The notes under the pieces were generated by a model. That model did not search any database. It saw only the letters and a program-made list of their open reading frames with translations, and was not told the DNA's origin. Below are positions 18,013-28,173 of a stretch of 64,000 bases of DNA, piece after piece (within the stretch, counting starts at the first letter, position 1; every line of letters starts with the position of its first letter). The DNA is from Aquaspirillum serpens DSM 68. GTDB lineage: Bacteria > Pseudomonadota > Gammaproteobacteria > Burkholderiales > Aquaspirillaceae. The stretch lies in the NCBI RefSeq assembly GCF_000420525.1, contig NZ_ATVC01000002.1, positions 29,056 to 93,055 on the forward strand. The letters run 5' to 3'. Made by a program: the position numbers and the translations under genes.

Positions 18013-19974
18013 ATGTTCACAAAAATTTTAATTGCGAACCGTGGTGAGATTGCTTGCCGTGTCATTAAAACAGCACGCCGCATGGGGATCCGCACCGTTG
18101 CCGTGTATTCTGATGCCGACCGCGATGCGCTTTTCGTGCGGCTTGCGGATGAAGCCGTGCATATTGGCGGTGCGCCAGCGGCTGAAAGCTATTTACAAGC
18201 CGAGCGTATTGTCGAAGTCGCCAAACGCACCGGCGCACAAGCCGTCCATCCCGGTTATGGTTTCCTCTCGGAAAATGAAGGTTTTGCCGAAGCATGTGCC
18301 CGTGAAGGCATTGTCTTTATTGGCCCACCCGTGTCAGCAATTGCGGCAATGGGTTCAAAATCAGAAGCCAAAAAACTGATGGAAGCCGCCGGTGTGCCAC
18401 TGGTCCCCGGTTATCACGGCGATGAACAAGCCCCCGATTTTCTGCGGCAACAAGCCGACCAAATGGGCTATCCGGTGCTGATTAAGGCCAGTGCCGGCGG
18501 TGGTGGTAAGGGAATGCGGATTGTTGAAAAGTCAGAAGACTTTATCGCCGCCCTCGAATCGTGCCAACGTGAGGCACGTGCCAGCTTTGGTAGTGACCAT
18601 GTGTTGGTGGAAAAATACCTACAAAAACCGCGCCACATCGAAATTCAAGTGTTTGCCGACACTCACGGCAACACCGTTTATCTGTTTGAACGCGATTGCT
18701 CGGTGCAACGTCGTCATCAAAAAGTATTAGAAGAAGCCCCTGCCCCGAATATGGGCGAGACACGCCGCCGCGATATGGGTGAAGCCGCCTGTGCGGCCGC
18801 ACGCGCCGTGAACTATGTCGGTGCCGGCACGGTGGAATTTATTGTCGATACCACCGATGACCGTTTCTATTTCATGGAAATGAATACTCGGCTGCAAGTC
18901 GAACATCCGGTGACAGAAATGATCACTGGGCTCGATTTAGTGGAATGGCAATTGCGGGTCGCAGCAGGGGAAACCTTACCAAAACAGCAAGCAGAGCTGG
19001 TGATTCACGGCCATGCTATCGAAGCGCGGGTCTATGCTGAAGACCCTTATAAAGGCTTTTTACCTGCCACCGGTACCTTACACACCCTGCGCCCACCGGC
19101 AGAATCGGCGTATGTACGGGTCGATACCGGCGTGGTCGAAGGCGACACCATCACCCCGTTTTACGATCCGATGATTGCCAAGTTGATTGTATGGGATGAA
19201 AACCGCGAGACCGCTTTGGCGCGGATGGAACGGGCGCTGAGTGAATACCAAGTGGTGGGTTTAACCACTAACTTGCCGTTCTTACATCGTTTGGTAACCC
19301 ACCATGCGTTTGCTACTGCCGATTTAGACACCGGCCTGATTGCACGTTATCAAGATACCTTACTGACCCCACCACCAGCGATCAGTGCCGAAGAATTGGC
19401 CTTGTTAGCTGTCGCAGAAGTGTTAGCTGACAACCCCGACAGCCGCCGTGCCAGCTGGCGCCTCAATAGCGTGGCACAACGCAGCCTGCGTTTTGATGAT
19501 CTTGAAGATGCTGATCGCCATTGGACAGTACAAATCAGCCAACAAAACGGGCAATTTTGTGTCATTGTTGACCAACAGCGTTTTGAATTAAGCGCCGAAC
19601 GTCAAGGGGCGCGCCTGATTGCCACGTTGAACGGTCATCGCCGCCAAGTCGATGTATTTGCACAGGGGGCACAGCGGGTTTTGTTCAGCGCCACCCGTCG
19701 CGTCGCGGTCAATCGCCACAATCCCTTTGCAGTCAATGCCGCAGGGGTTCATGGTGATACCCACTTAAAAGCGCCAATGCCCGGGCGCGTGGTGGCCTTG
19801 CTAGCCGAAGTAGGTAGCCGCGTTGAAAAAGGCAGCCCGTTGATGATTTTGGAAGCCATGAAGATGGAACACACGATTTCTGCGCCAGCAGATGGTGTGG
19901 TACAAGAGTTCTATTTTGCCGCCGGCGATCAAGTCGGTGATGGCGACGACCTCGTCGATTTTATGGCGGATTAA
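18013..19974 (+). CDS. liuD: 3-Methylcrotonyl-CoA carboxylase, biotin-containing (alpha) subunit
   Basis: 653-residue biotin carboxylase plus biotin carrier. The N-terminal domain begins FTKILIANRGEIACRVIKTA and carries HPGYGFLSENEGFAEAC, the glycine-rich ATP loop KASAGGGGKGMRIV, the FERDCSVQRRHQKV and EMNTRLQVEHPVTE signatures. The C-terminal carrier domain has PMPGRVVALLAEVG and the biotin lysine in LILEAMKMEHTISAP. It carboxylates biotin with ATP and bicarbonate and hands it to LiuB. AAGGAACTG precedes ATG 18013. Confidence 0.95.
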   Translation: MFTKILIANRGEIACRVIKTARRMGIRTVAVYSDADRDALFVRLADEAVHIGGAPAAESYLQAERIVEVAKRTGAQAVHPGYGFLSENEGFAEACAREGIVFIGPPVSAIAAMGSKSEAKKLMEAAGVPLVPGYHGDEQAPDFLRQQADQMGYPVLIKASAGGGGKGMRIVEKSEDFIAALESCQREARASFGSDHVLVEKYLQKPRHIEIQVFADTHGNTVYLFERDCSVQRRHQKVLEEAPAPNMGETRRRDMGEAACAAARAVNYVGAGTVEFIVDTTDDRFYFMEMNTRLQVEHPVTEMITGLDLVEWQLRVAAGETLPKQQAELVIHGHAIEARVYAEDPYKGFLPATGTLHTLRPPAESAYVRVDTGVVEGDTITPFYDPMIAKLIVWDENRETALARMERALSEYQVVGLTTNLPFLHRLVTHHAFATADLDTGLIARYQDTLLTPPPAISAEELALLAVAEVLADNPDSRRASWRLNSVAQRSLRFDDLEDADRHWTVQISQQNGQFCVIVDQQRFELSAERQGARLIATLNGHRRQVDVFAQGAQRVLFSATRRVAVNRHNPFAVNAAGVHGDTHLKAPMPGRVVALLAEVGSRVEKGSPLMILEAMKMEHTISAPADGVVQEFYFAAGDQVGDGDDLVDFMAD

Positions 19975-19998
19975 CCCTCCCTTCAGGAGCCACTCACT

Positions 19999-20898
19999 AT
20001 GCGAGTCAGAATTGTCGAAGTCGGGCCACGCGATGGCTTACAAAATGAAAAACAGCGCATCAGTACCGAGGTCAAAATCGAGCTGATTCGCCGCCTCGCC
20101 GCCGCCGGTGTCGATACCATCGAAGCAGGCAGTTTTGTCTCGCCCAAGTGGGTACCGCAAATGGCTGATACCAACGAGGTGTTAGCCGCACTCGATTTAC
20201 ATGGCAATATCAACTACCCAGTCTTAACCCCCAATCAATATGGCTTTGAACAAGCACTTGCTGCCGAGGTGAAGGAAGTCGCGGTATTTGCCGCTGCCAG
20301 CGAATCGTTCAGCCAAAAAAATATCAACTGCTCAATCAGTGAGAGCCTTGATCGCTTCTCACCCATCATGCACAGCGCCCAACAAGCCGGCATTCGGGTA
20401 CGCGGCTATGTTTCTTGTGTGGTCGGCTGTCCGTATGAAGGAGAGATTGCCCCCAGCCAAGTGGCACAAGTGGCCCAGCGGCTATTGGACATGGGCTGTT
20501 ATGAAATTTCGCTCGGCGACACAATCGGCAGCGGCAATCCAGCTAATGTGGCGCGGATGTTAGATGCGGTGTTAGATCATGTCCCTGCGGATAAACTGGC
20601 GGGGCATTTCCACGACACCTACGGCATGGCGATTGCCAATATTTACACCGCCTATCAAATGGGTGTACGCGTGTTTGACAGTTCGATTGCGGGTTTGGGC
20701 GGCTGTCCCTATGCCAAGGGCGCCTCGGGCAATGTCGCAACCGAAGATGTGGTGTGGTTGTTCCAAGGGCTCGGTGTTGAAACAGGGATTGATTTGACAC
20801 GCTTATTAGATGCCACCGCCTTTATCAGCCAAGCCCTCGAACGCGCCCCAGCCAGCAAAGTTAGCCAAGCGCTATTAGCAAAACGCAATACACAATAA
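19999..20898 (+). CDS. liuE: Hydroxymethylglutaryl-CoA lyase
   Basis: 299-residue TIM-barrel lyase that splits HMG-CoA into acetyl-CoA and acetoacetate. Seen are [14 protein letters not shown] at the N-terminus, the divalent-cation histidines in [11 protein letters not shown], and the active-site loop [19 protein letters not shown] with its catalytic cysteine. AGGAG lies upstream of the ATG. It makes the acetoacetate that the next gene product activates. Confidence 0.95.
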   Translation: MRVRIVEVGPRDGLQNEKQRISTEVKIELIRRLAAAGVDTIEAGSFVSPKWVPQMADTNEVLAALDLHGNINYPVLTPNQYGFEQALAAEVKEVAVFAAASESFSQKNINCSISESLDRFSPIMHSAQQAGIRVRGYVSCVVGCPYEGEIAPSQVAQVAQRLLDMGCYEISLGDTIGSGNPANVARMLDAVLDHVPADKLAGHFHDTYGMAIANIYTAYQMGVRVFDSSIAGLGGCPYAKGASGNVATEDVVWLFQGLGVETGIDLTRLLDATAFISQALERAPASKVSQALLAKRNTQ

Positions 20899-20944
20899 AA
20901 GAGACGAATCCCGATTGCAGGATTCATTGGAGGAGAAACCTACT

Positions 20945-22885
20945 ATGTCCGCCCCGTTATGGCAGCCAAGCGCAGAACATATTCAATCCACTCGTTTGTC
21001 AGCATTTATCCGCCACACTCGGCGTGAGTTTGCTGACTACCAAGCCCTACACCGCTGGAGTGTCGAAGACAGCGAAGCCTTTTGGCAAGAGGTCTGGCAA
21101 TTCACTGGCGTAATAGGGGACATGGGCAGCGAGCGCTTACGGCAACCCACGGCCATGCCCGGCGCGGAATGGTTTCCCCAAGCCAAATTGAATTTTGCCG
21201 AGAACCTCTTGCGGCGGCGTGATGAACGGCAGGCCTTGGTTTTCTGGGGTGAAGATCAGTGCAAAACCCAGCTGAGTTATGCCGAACTGTATGCAGCCGT
21301 TTCGCGATTGGCCCAAGCCTTACGGGCGCAAGGGGTGGGTGTCGGCGACCGCGTTGCGGGGATGATGCCGAACATGCCAGCCACCTTGGTTGCCATGTTG
21401 GCCAGCAGTGCTATCGGAGCGATTTGGTCGTCTTGTTCGCCTGATTTTGGGGTGGATGGTGCCCTTGATCGTTTTGGTCAGGTCGAGCCCAAAGTGTGGT
21501 TTGTGCCAGATGGATATTGGTATAACGGCAAGAAAATTGATATTGCCAGCAAAGTCAGTGCGATTGCCGCCGGTTTACCAACCGTCAGCCGCATTATCAC
21601 CGTGCCATATATCCATGACGGCACGCTGGCAGGTTTCAGCGATGAACGGGCGCAAAATTGGGATGACTTCCTTGCCCCGTATCCGGCAGGTGAGATTGAG
21701 TTTGTCCGCTTGCCGTTTAATCACCCCCTCTACATTCTGTTTTCTAGCGGCACCACCGGCAAGCCAAAATGTATTGTCCACGGTGCCGGCGGCACGCTAT
21801 TACAGCATGTCAAAGAACATCAACTCCATGCCGATGTGCGGGAAGGCGACCGCCTGTTTTACTTCACAACCTGCGGTTGGATGATGTGGAACTGGTTGGT
21901 GTCGGGTTTGGCTTCGGATGCCACGCTGTTGTTATACGATGGTTCGCCGTTTGCCGCCGGTGGTAATGTGCTGTGGGATTACGCACAAGCCGAACATTGC
22001 ACCCACTTCGGCACCTCGGCGAAATACCTTGATGCGGCGGCCAAAATGGGCTTAAAACCCGCACAAACCCACGATTTAAGTGCATTACGCGCCATTTTCT
22101 CCACCGGTTCGCCACTGGTGGCTGAAGGTTTTGATTATGTCTATCGCGACATTAAAGCCGATCTCAATTTGGCCTCTATCTCTGGTGGCACCGATATTGT
22201 GTCGTGCTTTGCCCTCGGTTGTGCCAATTTGCCGGTTTATCGCGGCGAATTGCAATGCCGTGGTTTGGGGATGGCGGTCGATATTTTTAATGAACAAGGA
22301 CAACCGATTCGGCAAGAAAAAGGCGAGTTGGTGTGCACCAAGCCGTTCCCATCTATGCCCGTGGCGTTTTGGAATGACCCCACCGGCGAAAAATATCGCA
22401 GTGCCTATTTTGGCCGTTTCGCCAATATCTGGTGTCATGGCGACTTTGCTGAATTAACCGAACACGATGGCATGATTATTTATGGCCGTTCGGATGCGGT
22501 GCTCAATCCAGGTGGGGTGCGTATCGGAACGGCGGAGATTTATCGCCAAGTCGAACAAGTGCACGAGGTGTTAGAGTCTTTGGCCTGCGGCCAACGCTGG
22601 GAGGGTGATGAACGGGTGGTGTTGTTTGTTAAATTGCGAGAGGGCATTGCACTGGACGACAGCATCAGCCAACGGATTAAACAGCAAATTCGTGAGGGTG
22701 CCAGCCCACGCCATGTGCCAGCCAAGATTCTGCAGGTGGTTGATATTCCAAAAACCATCAGCGGCAAAATCGTTGAATTGGCAGTAAAAAATGTCATTCA
22801 CAACGAACCGGTACACAACTTGGGGGCACTGGCCAATCCTGAGGCACTGGCACATTTCCGCGACAGAGCAGAATTACAAAATTAA
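20945..22885 (+). CDS. aacS: Acetoacetyl-CoA synthetase
   Basis: 646-residue ANL-family ligase with the long N-terminal domain typical of acetoacetyl-CoA synthetase ([20 protein letters not shown] near the start). Seen are [39 protein letters not shown], the [19 protein letters not shown] hinge region and the catalytic lysine in [26 protein letters not shown] precedes ATG 20945; an earlier in-frame ATG at 20915 has no site. Last gene of the liu operon; it converts the acetoacetate from LiuE to acetoacetyl-CoA so that all leucine carbon can enter acetyl-CoA. Confidence 0.94.
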   Translation: MSAPLWQPSAEHIQSTRLSAFIRHTRREFADYQALHRWSVEDSEAFWQEVWQFTGVIGDMGSERLRQPTAMPGAEWFPQAKLNFAENLLRRRDERQALVFWGEDQCKTQLSYAELYAAVSRLAQALRAQGVGVGDRVAGMMPNMPATLVAMLASSAIGAIWSSCSPDFGVDGALDRFGQVEPKVWFVPDGYWYNGKKIDIASKVSAIAAGLPTVSRIITVPYIHDGTLAGFSDERAQNWDDFLAPYPAGEIEFVRLPFNHPLYILFSSGTTGKPKCIVHGAGGTLLQHVKEHQLHADVREGDRLFYFTTCGWMMWNWLVSGLASDATLLLYDGSPFAAGGNVLWDYAQAEHCTHFGTSAKYLDAAAKMGLKPAQTHDLSALRAIFSTGSPLVAEGFDYVYRDIKADLNLASISGGTDIVSCFALGCANLPVYRGELQCRGLGMAVDIFNEQGQPIRQEKGELVCTKPFPSMPVAFWNDPTGEKYRSAYFGRFANIWCHGDFAELTEHDGMIIYGRSDAVLNPGGVRIGTAEIYRQVEQVHEVLESLACGQRWEGDERVVLFVKLREGIALDDSISQRIKQQIREGASPRHVPAKILQVVDIPKTISGKIVELAVKNVIHNEPVHNLGALANPEALAHFRDRAELQN

Positions 22886-22932
22886 CAAAATCTCGGCTTT
22901 TCGCCGGTGAACTCAACAGCAATGAAAATGAG

Positions 22933-22964
22933 CCGAGGGGATCCACACATTCCCCTCGGTTTTT
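22933..22964 (+). terminator. Rho-independent terminator of the liu operon
   Basis: CCGAGGGG (22933-22940), 11-base loop, CCCCTCGG (22952-22959), then TTTTTC. It ends the unit that begins at the liuA promoter. Confidence 0.92.
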
Positions 22965-23014
22965 CTGCTTTTTGACAAAACAGTGCGGCAATACGCTGTG
23001 CTACACTGCGGCCC

Positions 23015-24169
23015 ATGTTTGCTTCTTCTCGTCGCGCTTGGCGCATTCGTCCTCTATTTCTTCTGTTGTTGGTATGTGGCTTAGCGCCGTTGTTGTGGCG
23101 ACAAGAAACCCAGACCAACCAGTTGGCCTTACCTGCTCACTTTCCGTTTAGCCCAGAGCAGCGCATGGCAACCTATCGCGAAACCAGTTTGCCCACCGTC
23201 AGCGGTTCACCTTCGGTTCACGCCGCCAGTGCAGTAGCGCTAGAAGGAGGCCAGCTATTGGCTGTTTGGTTTGCTGGCAGCCGCGAAGGCGCCGCCGACG
23301 TTGCGATTTGGTCAAGCCGCTTTGATGGTGTCAGTTGGTCAACCCCACAAAAGTTAGCAGACCGTCATAGCACAATGCAGCAAACACAACGCTATGTGCG
23401 TAAAGTCGGCAACCCAGTGTTATACAGCAGCTCGGATGGGGCTTTGCATCTGGTCTATGTCTCGGTCAGTGTAGGCGGTTGGGCCGGCAGTGCGCTCAAC
23501 CACCGCATTTCCTACGATCAGGGCAAAACTTGGCAACCGGCACAGCGCCTGATCAGCAGTCCCTTTTTCAATATCAGCACCCTCGCCCGCGCTCAACCAC
23601 TGGCTTTGAATGATGGTCGGGTGTTGCTGCCGGCGTATCACGAGTTTGTGAACAAATATCCGCAATTTTTATTGTTGGACAAAGGGACAGTGCAAGGTTC
23701 GAGTGCGGTTTTGCGAGCAGTCGATACCCTGCAACCGGCTCCGCTTGCGCTCAACGGACAGCAAGCGATGGCATGGCTACGCAGTAGCGGTGAAACCCGT
23801 AAAGTGCAATTTGTCAGCAGCAGCGATGGTGGCAAAAAATGGACCGCGCCGCAGGCAACCAATGTAGAAAACCCCAATGCAGCCGTGGCCAGTGTGCGGT
23901 TGGATGATGGCAAAATTTTATTGCTGGCGAATCCCTCCACCGGTGGCCGCTATCATCTCGCGGCCTTTCTGTCGGATAACGGCGAACAGTTTGAATTTGT
24001 CCGCAGTCTAGCCGGTAGCAGCACCCCGAGTGGGGACGAGTTTTCCTACCCCTATTTATTGCAACATAACGGGGTGATTGATTTGCTCTACACATGGCAA
24101 CGCAAAGAAATTCGCCATGTGCGCTTTAACCGCGCTTGGTTACAAGCAGGCAAGGAGACTCTGCCTTGA
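23015..24169 (+). CDS. Exported sialidase-like (BNR/Asp-box) protein
   Basis: 384-residue protein with one N-terminal hydrophobic segment (about 12-27, RPLFLLLLVCGLAPLLW) acting as signal peptide or anchor. The rest is a sialidase-type beta-propeller: Asp-boxes SYDQGKTW and SSDGGKKW and an imperfect SRFDGVSW are visible, with the arginine-bearing AVWFAGSREGAADVAIWSS early on, as in exo-alpha-sialidase-like families. A full sialidase arginine triad was not established, so the hydrolase activity is uncertain. Its stop overlaps the TTG start of the next, membrane-protein gene, so the pair is translated together. No sialic-acid genes are nearby. Confidence 0.75.
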   Translation: MFASSRRAWRIRPLFLLLLVCGLAPLLWRQETQTNQLALPAHFPFSPEQRMATYRETSLPTVSGSPSVHAASAVALEGGQLLAVWFAGSREGAADVAIWSSRFDGVSWSTPQKLADRHSTMQQTQRYVRKVGNPVLYSSSDGALHLVYVSVSVGGWAGSALNHRISYDQGKTWQPAQRLISSPFFNISTLARAQPLALNDGRVLLPAYHEFVNKYPQFLLLDKGTVQGSSAVLRAVDTLQPAPLALNGQQAMAWLRSSGETRKVQFVSSSDGGKKWTAPQATNVENPNAAVASVRLDDGKILLLANPSTGGRYHLAAFLSDNGEQFEFVRSLAGSSTPSGDEFSYPYLLQHNGVIDLLYTWQRKEIRHVRFNRAWLQAGKETLP

Positions 24170-24789
24170 ATCCGCTTTCTTTAACTGATGCCGTCGGGCT
24201 GGCTGGGCAAGCATGGTTATTGGCCGCTTTAAGCAGTTATGGCCTGCGGCAACATAGCCCAGTGGTCGTGCGCTTTGGCATTGGCCTTGTGGTGTTTCTC
24301 TTGGCACTATCGCTACCGATTGCGGGTTTGTCTATCGCTGCTTGGTTGCGTGGTCTGTGGGGCGATCTGAGTATCAGCAGCATGTTGGTATTACTATTCC
24401 TACAGCGTCAGCCACCCCGCGATCACTATCAAGGTGAAATTGCTGGCCTAACACGCCCAGAATGGTTAATTGGTTTGTTATTGCCAGCGCTGGTGTTGTA
24501 TAGCAGTGCGTTGGGGTTTGTGCCGTGGGATGGTTATAGCCTCGGTTATCAAACCCCATTTGCCATTGCAGTGGCAGTGGTGGCGTTATTGTGGCACAGC
24601 TTGGGCTATCGCCTCGGTTGGTATTTGGTGTGTGGCTTAATCGCGTGGCAATTAGGGTTATTAGAATCCCAAAACTTGTGGGATTACTTATTTGATGCGG
24701 GACTGATCTTAGTTGGGGCAGGACATAGTTTGTACCGCTGGTGGCGGCCACTGTCACAGCGGCACGCCTATGGTCGCGGTTGGCTTTAG
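24166..24789 (+). CDS. Polytopic inner-membrane protein, function unknown
   Basis: 207-residue hydrophobic protein with about six predicted helices (starting LTDAVGLAGQAWLLAALSSY, then VVVRFGIGLVVFLLALSLPI and others). I do not recognise a family. The start is taken as TTG 24166: AAGGAGA (24152-24158) is well placed and TTGA gives a 4-base overlap with the upstream sialidase-like gene; an in-frame ATG at 24136 would lie inside that gene without a site. Its last 4 bases overlap the convergent patatin gene. The coupling suggests that it works with, or exports a product for, the sialidase-like protein. Confidence 0.7.
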   Translation: MNPLSLTDAVGLAGQAWLLAALSSYGLRQHSPVVVRFGIGLVVFLLALSLPIAGLSIAAWLRGLWGDLSISSMLVLLFLQRQPPRDHYQGEIAGLTRPEWLIGLLLPALVLYSSALGFVPWDGYSLGYQTPFAIAVAVVALLWHSLGYRLGWYLVCGLIAWQLGLLESQNLWDYLFDAGLILVGAGHSLYRWWRPLSQRHAYGRGWL

Positions 24790-26966
24790 TAATCGACCCC
24801 CAAATAGAGATAACCAGTGGCATCGCCGCCCTTGGCATGTCCAACACCCAAGAACAACGGCCCAAGCAAGGTATCGGTTACCACAAAGGCCGATGCCGCT
24901 GGCACCCACTCATCACGAACTTGAATCAGCCCTTGGCCTTCCCACACACGTCCTGCTTCGAGCGAAAAGCCAGCATATAAACCGGTGCCAAAAGGTTGTG
25001 ACATGGCGGCAATTTGGCGGTAACTCATTAGACGAGCAAACGCCAACCGTGAGCCAAGCAGTTGTTTGGGCTTCAAGCCGGACAAGCTCAAGAACCCACC
25101 TAGAGCAAAAGCATTCACCTCGGCAGCGCGGCCAAATTGTTGCGCATAACGGCCACTCACGCGCCACGTCTGTTTGCCCCAAGTGTGCGCCCAATCGCCG
25201 CGTGCCCGTAATACGGTGCTGTCTTCGCCAAGTAAATGCGCCAACTCAGCACTGACAAAATAGCCTTGACGCGGTAAGCGCGGGTTATCAAATTGGTCGA
25301 TCAACAAGCGGCTAGAGAATTGGGTCAACCAACCGCGTTCATTGGCAAATAAACTCGGGTCGCCCACTTTGCGCTCGGCACTGATGCGGTTGCGCTCAAT
25401 CCCCGTCCGCCATTCACCATAATTGCCTAAATTGACCCCGACTTCGGCACGCAGATAGTTGCGATATAAGTTATAGCGCGAGTATTCATTGCCATCGATG
25501 TCATAGACACTAAACGGCTCGGCATTCCGCCCTGCACCCAAAGCAAAGAAATAGGGGCTGGTATAGCTGAAAGGCTGGAACCATTCGGTCGAAAAACCTC
25601 CGCCGCGCCCCAGTTCTAATTCGTTGCGCCATTCACCACCGGCATCATTCAGCCAAATACGGCGATGGCTAAATAACAAATTAAAGTCGCTGCTGTCGTC
25701 GGTGTCGGCGCGCAGCGATAAGCCAAAGCGCAGGTAATTGGGGGCTTGCGCTCGTTCGAGGGCTTCGATAGTGAGAATGTTGTGCTGTTCACGTTGATCG
25801 AGGCGATAGTTCAAGCGATCAAAATCACCACCGGCAAATAAATGTTCAATTTGCTGGTGCAACTGCGGTTGGTCTAACGGTTGTCCGGTGGTAACCGGTA
25901 ACGCCTGTTTAATCCATTCCCGATTGGCAATTTCTAATGGTTTGACTTCCACTTGATCGACACGCGGCGCGTGAGGTTGCCATTGTTCGCGGCGTTGTTT
26001 CCACGCTTGATACGCTTCTGGCGACACCGCAAAGCGTTGCAAGGCCGCCGCCAGTGGTTGAATTGCTTGTTCGCCTTTTACTGCAAATTCGGCGCTTTTG
26101 CGGAAGTCGGCTGCACTCAACGCCCCCAATTCTGGACGCAACACCATATCCGCCGGTGTCAACAAGGCCAGTTGCTGCCGCACGTTTTGCATAATGCCGA
26201 CATTGGTGGTTTGCGCCAGCACATCAAATACCGTTTTAATTTGCTGTGGGGCGAGATTGTCCGAGCCAACATCCACCACTAACAGCACATCGGCACAGCG
26301 TTTTTGCTTCAGATTCTCAATTGGCAGTTGACGAGCCAACCCACCATCCACCAACAAGGTTTCACCCTGCGCCACCGGATCAAATAAGCCCGGCACCGCC
26401 ATGCTGGCGCGCAACGCCGTTGCCAGCTTGCCTTGACGAAACACCACTGCCTCGCCGGTGGTTAAATCGGTCGCCACCGCTTCGAAGGGGATCGGCAGCC
26501 GGTCAAATGCCGCTACTTCAGCATCACGGGTTAACTCACGGATAAATAAATCAATTTTTTGTGAATTGATGGCACCGCGTGGAAATTGAAATTGCCAATT
26601 GCGTACCCCAAGCACCACATCAAAATAATTTTTGTAGTCATCGCGTTTGCGTTGATACGGCACTTGTTCACGCGGCACCCGCCCCGACAAAATACCGTCC
26701 CAATCCGCCGTGGCAAAAGCGCGTTCCATCGCCGGCAATGGCATTCCGCTGGCGTAAAAACCACCAATCAGCGAACCAGCACTGGTGCCGGCAATACACG
26801 CCACCGGCACCCGCCACGCTTCTAGCTGTTTTAATACGCCCAAGTGGGCAAAACCACGCGCCCCGCCGCCGCCCAGCACAAGCCCCAAACGCGGCGGTGT
26901 CGTTTGTGCTATCGCCACGCTAGAAAATAAGGCCAACACCACCGCCGTTTTCAGCCAACGCATCAC
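24786..26966 (-). CDS. Patatin-like phospholipase with POTRA and outer-membrane barrel (type Vd, PlpD-like)
   Basis: 726-residue protein in three parts. A signal peptide (to about residue 20, AIAQ) leads into a patatin domain with the oxyanion loop GLVLGGGGARGFAHLGVL, the nucleophile serine in GTSAGS and the catalytic aspartate in VDGGLARQLP. A short POTRA-like region (about 345-410) follows, and the C-terminal part is a BamA/surface-antigen barrel ending FLGVGHAKGGDATGYLYLGVDY. This order is that of PlpD-type (type Vd) autotransporters, which display or release a lipase. The 5' ATG overlaps the stop of the aminotransferase gene by 4 bases, so the two are co-translated, though they share no evident pathway. 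Confidence 0.9.
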   Translation of the reverse strand: MMRWLKTAVVLALFSSVAIAQTTPPRLGLVLGGGGARGFAHLGVLKQLEAWRVPVACIAGTSAGSLIGGFYASGMPLPAMERAFATADWDGILSGRVPREQVPYQRKRDDYKNYFDVVLGVRNWQFQFPRGAINSQKIDLFIRELTRDAEVAAFDRLPIPFEAVATDLTTGEAVVFRQGKLATALRASMAVPGLFDPVAQGETLLVDGGLARQLPIENLKQKRCADVLLVVDVGSDNLAPQQIKTVFDVLAQTTNVGIMQNVRQQLALLTPADMVLRPELGALSAADFRKSAEFAVKGEQAIQPLAAALQRFAVSPEAYQAWKQRREQWQPHAPRVDQVEVKPLEIANREWIKQALPVTTGQPLDQPQLHQQIEHLFAGGDFDRLNYRLDQREQHNILTIEALERAQAPNYLRFGLSLRADTDDSSDFNLLFSHRRIWLNDAGGEWRNELELGRGGGFSTEWFQPFSYTSPYFFALGAGRNAEPFSVYDIDGNEYSRYNLYRNYLRAEVGVNLGNYGEWRTGIERNRISAERKVGDPSLFANERGWLTQFSSRLLIDQFDNPRLPRQGYFVSAELAHLLGEDSTVLRARGDWAHTWGKQTWRVSGRYAQQFGRAAEVNAFALGGFLSLSGLKPKQLLGSRLAFARLMSYRQIAAMSQPFGTGLYAGFSLEAGRVWEGQGLIQVRDEWVPAASAFVVTDTLLGPLFLGVGHAKGGDATGYLYLGVDY

Positions 26967-28042
26967 AACTCCCCAGCTTGTGCAGCAGCAAAGACTGCTA
27001 AAAACGGCTCGGTTAAGGCGGCAGGATGGGCGCTAATGCGCAATAGATGGGCGCTGGCAGGGTGAGGGGGGCGATGAATAGCGATACCGTCTTGCCATAA
27101 ACGGTGCTGAATCGCCTGTGCTTGTTCGACCTGTGGCAACACCACACAGACAAAATTAGTGGCGGAAGGCAACACATGATAATCGAGTTGGGCCAGTGCC
27201 TGCGCCAGCCGATCGCGCAGGGCGATGCTATGTGCCACTAAGCCACGCGACCACGCCGGATCAGCCAACGCAGCCAAGGCTGCTAACTGTGCCGGATGGG
27301 ACACAGCAAATTGGATGCGAATTTGATCCGCTTTTGCAATCACCTCCGGTTCTGCCAACACATACGCCACCCGCATTCCTGCCAACGCATAGGCTTTGGA
27401 AAAAGTACGAACACGAGCCGTATTCGGCAAGATCGTGCCTTGTTCGCTGTCTTGATAAAAATCGATATACGCTTCATCAAGCAGCAAGAAGGTATCGGAC
27501 GGTAAACGGGCGCGGAAGGCGGCAATCTCGGCAAAGGAATACACCGAGCCGGTGGGGTTGTCTGGATTGGCTAAATAGACCAGTTTGGCCTGATGTTGTT
27601 CGGCAGCGGCAGCCAAAGCGGTCAGGTCGTGCTGCAGGGTATCGGTGTAGGGGCATTCAAATAAGTTCACACCACAGCCACGCGCAAAATAAGGGAAAGT
27701 GGGATAGCTACCTGCGGTTAACACCACCGCATCACCTACTTGGCAAAACAGCCGCAAAAACAGCAATAACAGCGCATCTGCACCGGCATCCACCGCAATG
27801 CACTCGGCGGTCGTGCCCCAGCGTTCGGCCAGTTGTTGACGTAAATCGCGAGCATAGGGATCGGGGTAGTAGGGCGCGCAGTCGGCTAGATTCAGCTGTG
27901 CCACCGGATGGGCTGGATAAGGTGGGCTTTCATTTGAACCAATACGAGTTGGAACAGCATGCCCCAATTGTTGTTCTAATGTTCGAATCCCGGGGAAGGG
28001 ATTGATAATAGGCTGTTGTAGATGTGGGACAAAATTTGCCAT
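26963..28042 (-). CDS. Histidinol-phosphate aminotransferase-like PLP enzyme
   Basis: 359-residue fold-type I aminotransferase of the HisC family. Seen are NESPPYP near the N-terminus, YPDPYARDLRQQLAE, the cofactor motifs LANPDNPTGSV and LLLDEAYIDFY, and the Schiff-base lysine in VRTFSKAYALAGMRVAY, with the final arginine in LRISAHP. It would transaminate histidinol phosphate or an aromatic amino acid. It is not in a his operon and is coupled to a phospholipase gene, so it may be a paralogue with another substrate; hisC is not assigned for that reason. Confidence 0.85.
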   Translation of the reverse strand: MANFVPHLQQPIINPFPGIRTLEQQLGHAVPTRIGSNESPPYPAHPVAQLNLADCAPYYPDPYARDLRQQLAERWGTTAECIAVDAGADALLLLFLRLFCQVGDAVVLTAGSYPTFPYFARGCGVNLFECPYTDTLQHDLTALAAAAEQHQAKLVYLANPDNPTGSVYSFAEIAAFRARLPSDTFLLLDEAYIDFYQDSEQGTILPNTARVRTFSKAYALAGMRVAYVLAEPEVIAKADQIRIQFAVSHPAQLAALAALADPAWSRGLVAHSIALRDRLAQALAQLDYHVLPSATNFVCVVLPQVEQAQAIQHRLWQDGIAIHRPPHPASAHLLRISAHPAALTEPFLAVFAAAQAGEL

Positions 28043-28173
28043 GTTGGTTTTCCTATGTTGAACGGCGGCAAAGAGACGACAGACAAGCGCAAAAGTATGA
28101 GGGGCTTGAGTTGGCCTTGCGTTGTGCTAGATTGCCCATCATCTTGCCTCTATCACTTTGCGCGCGGTGCCCG

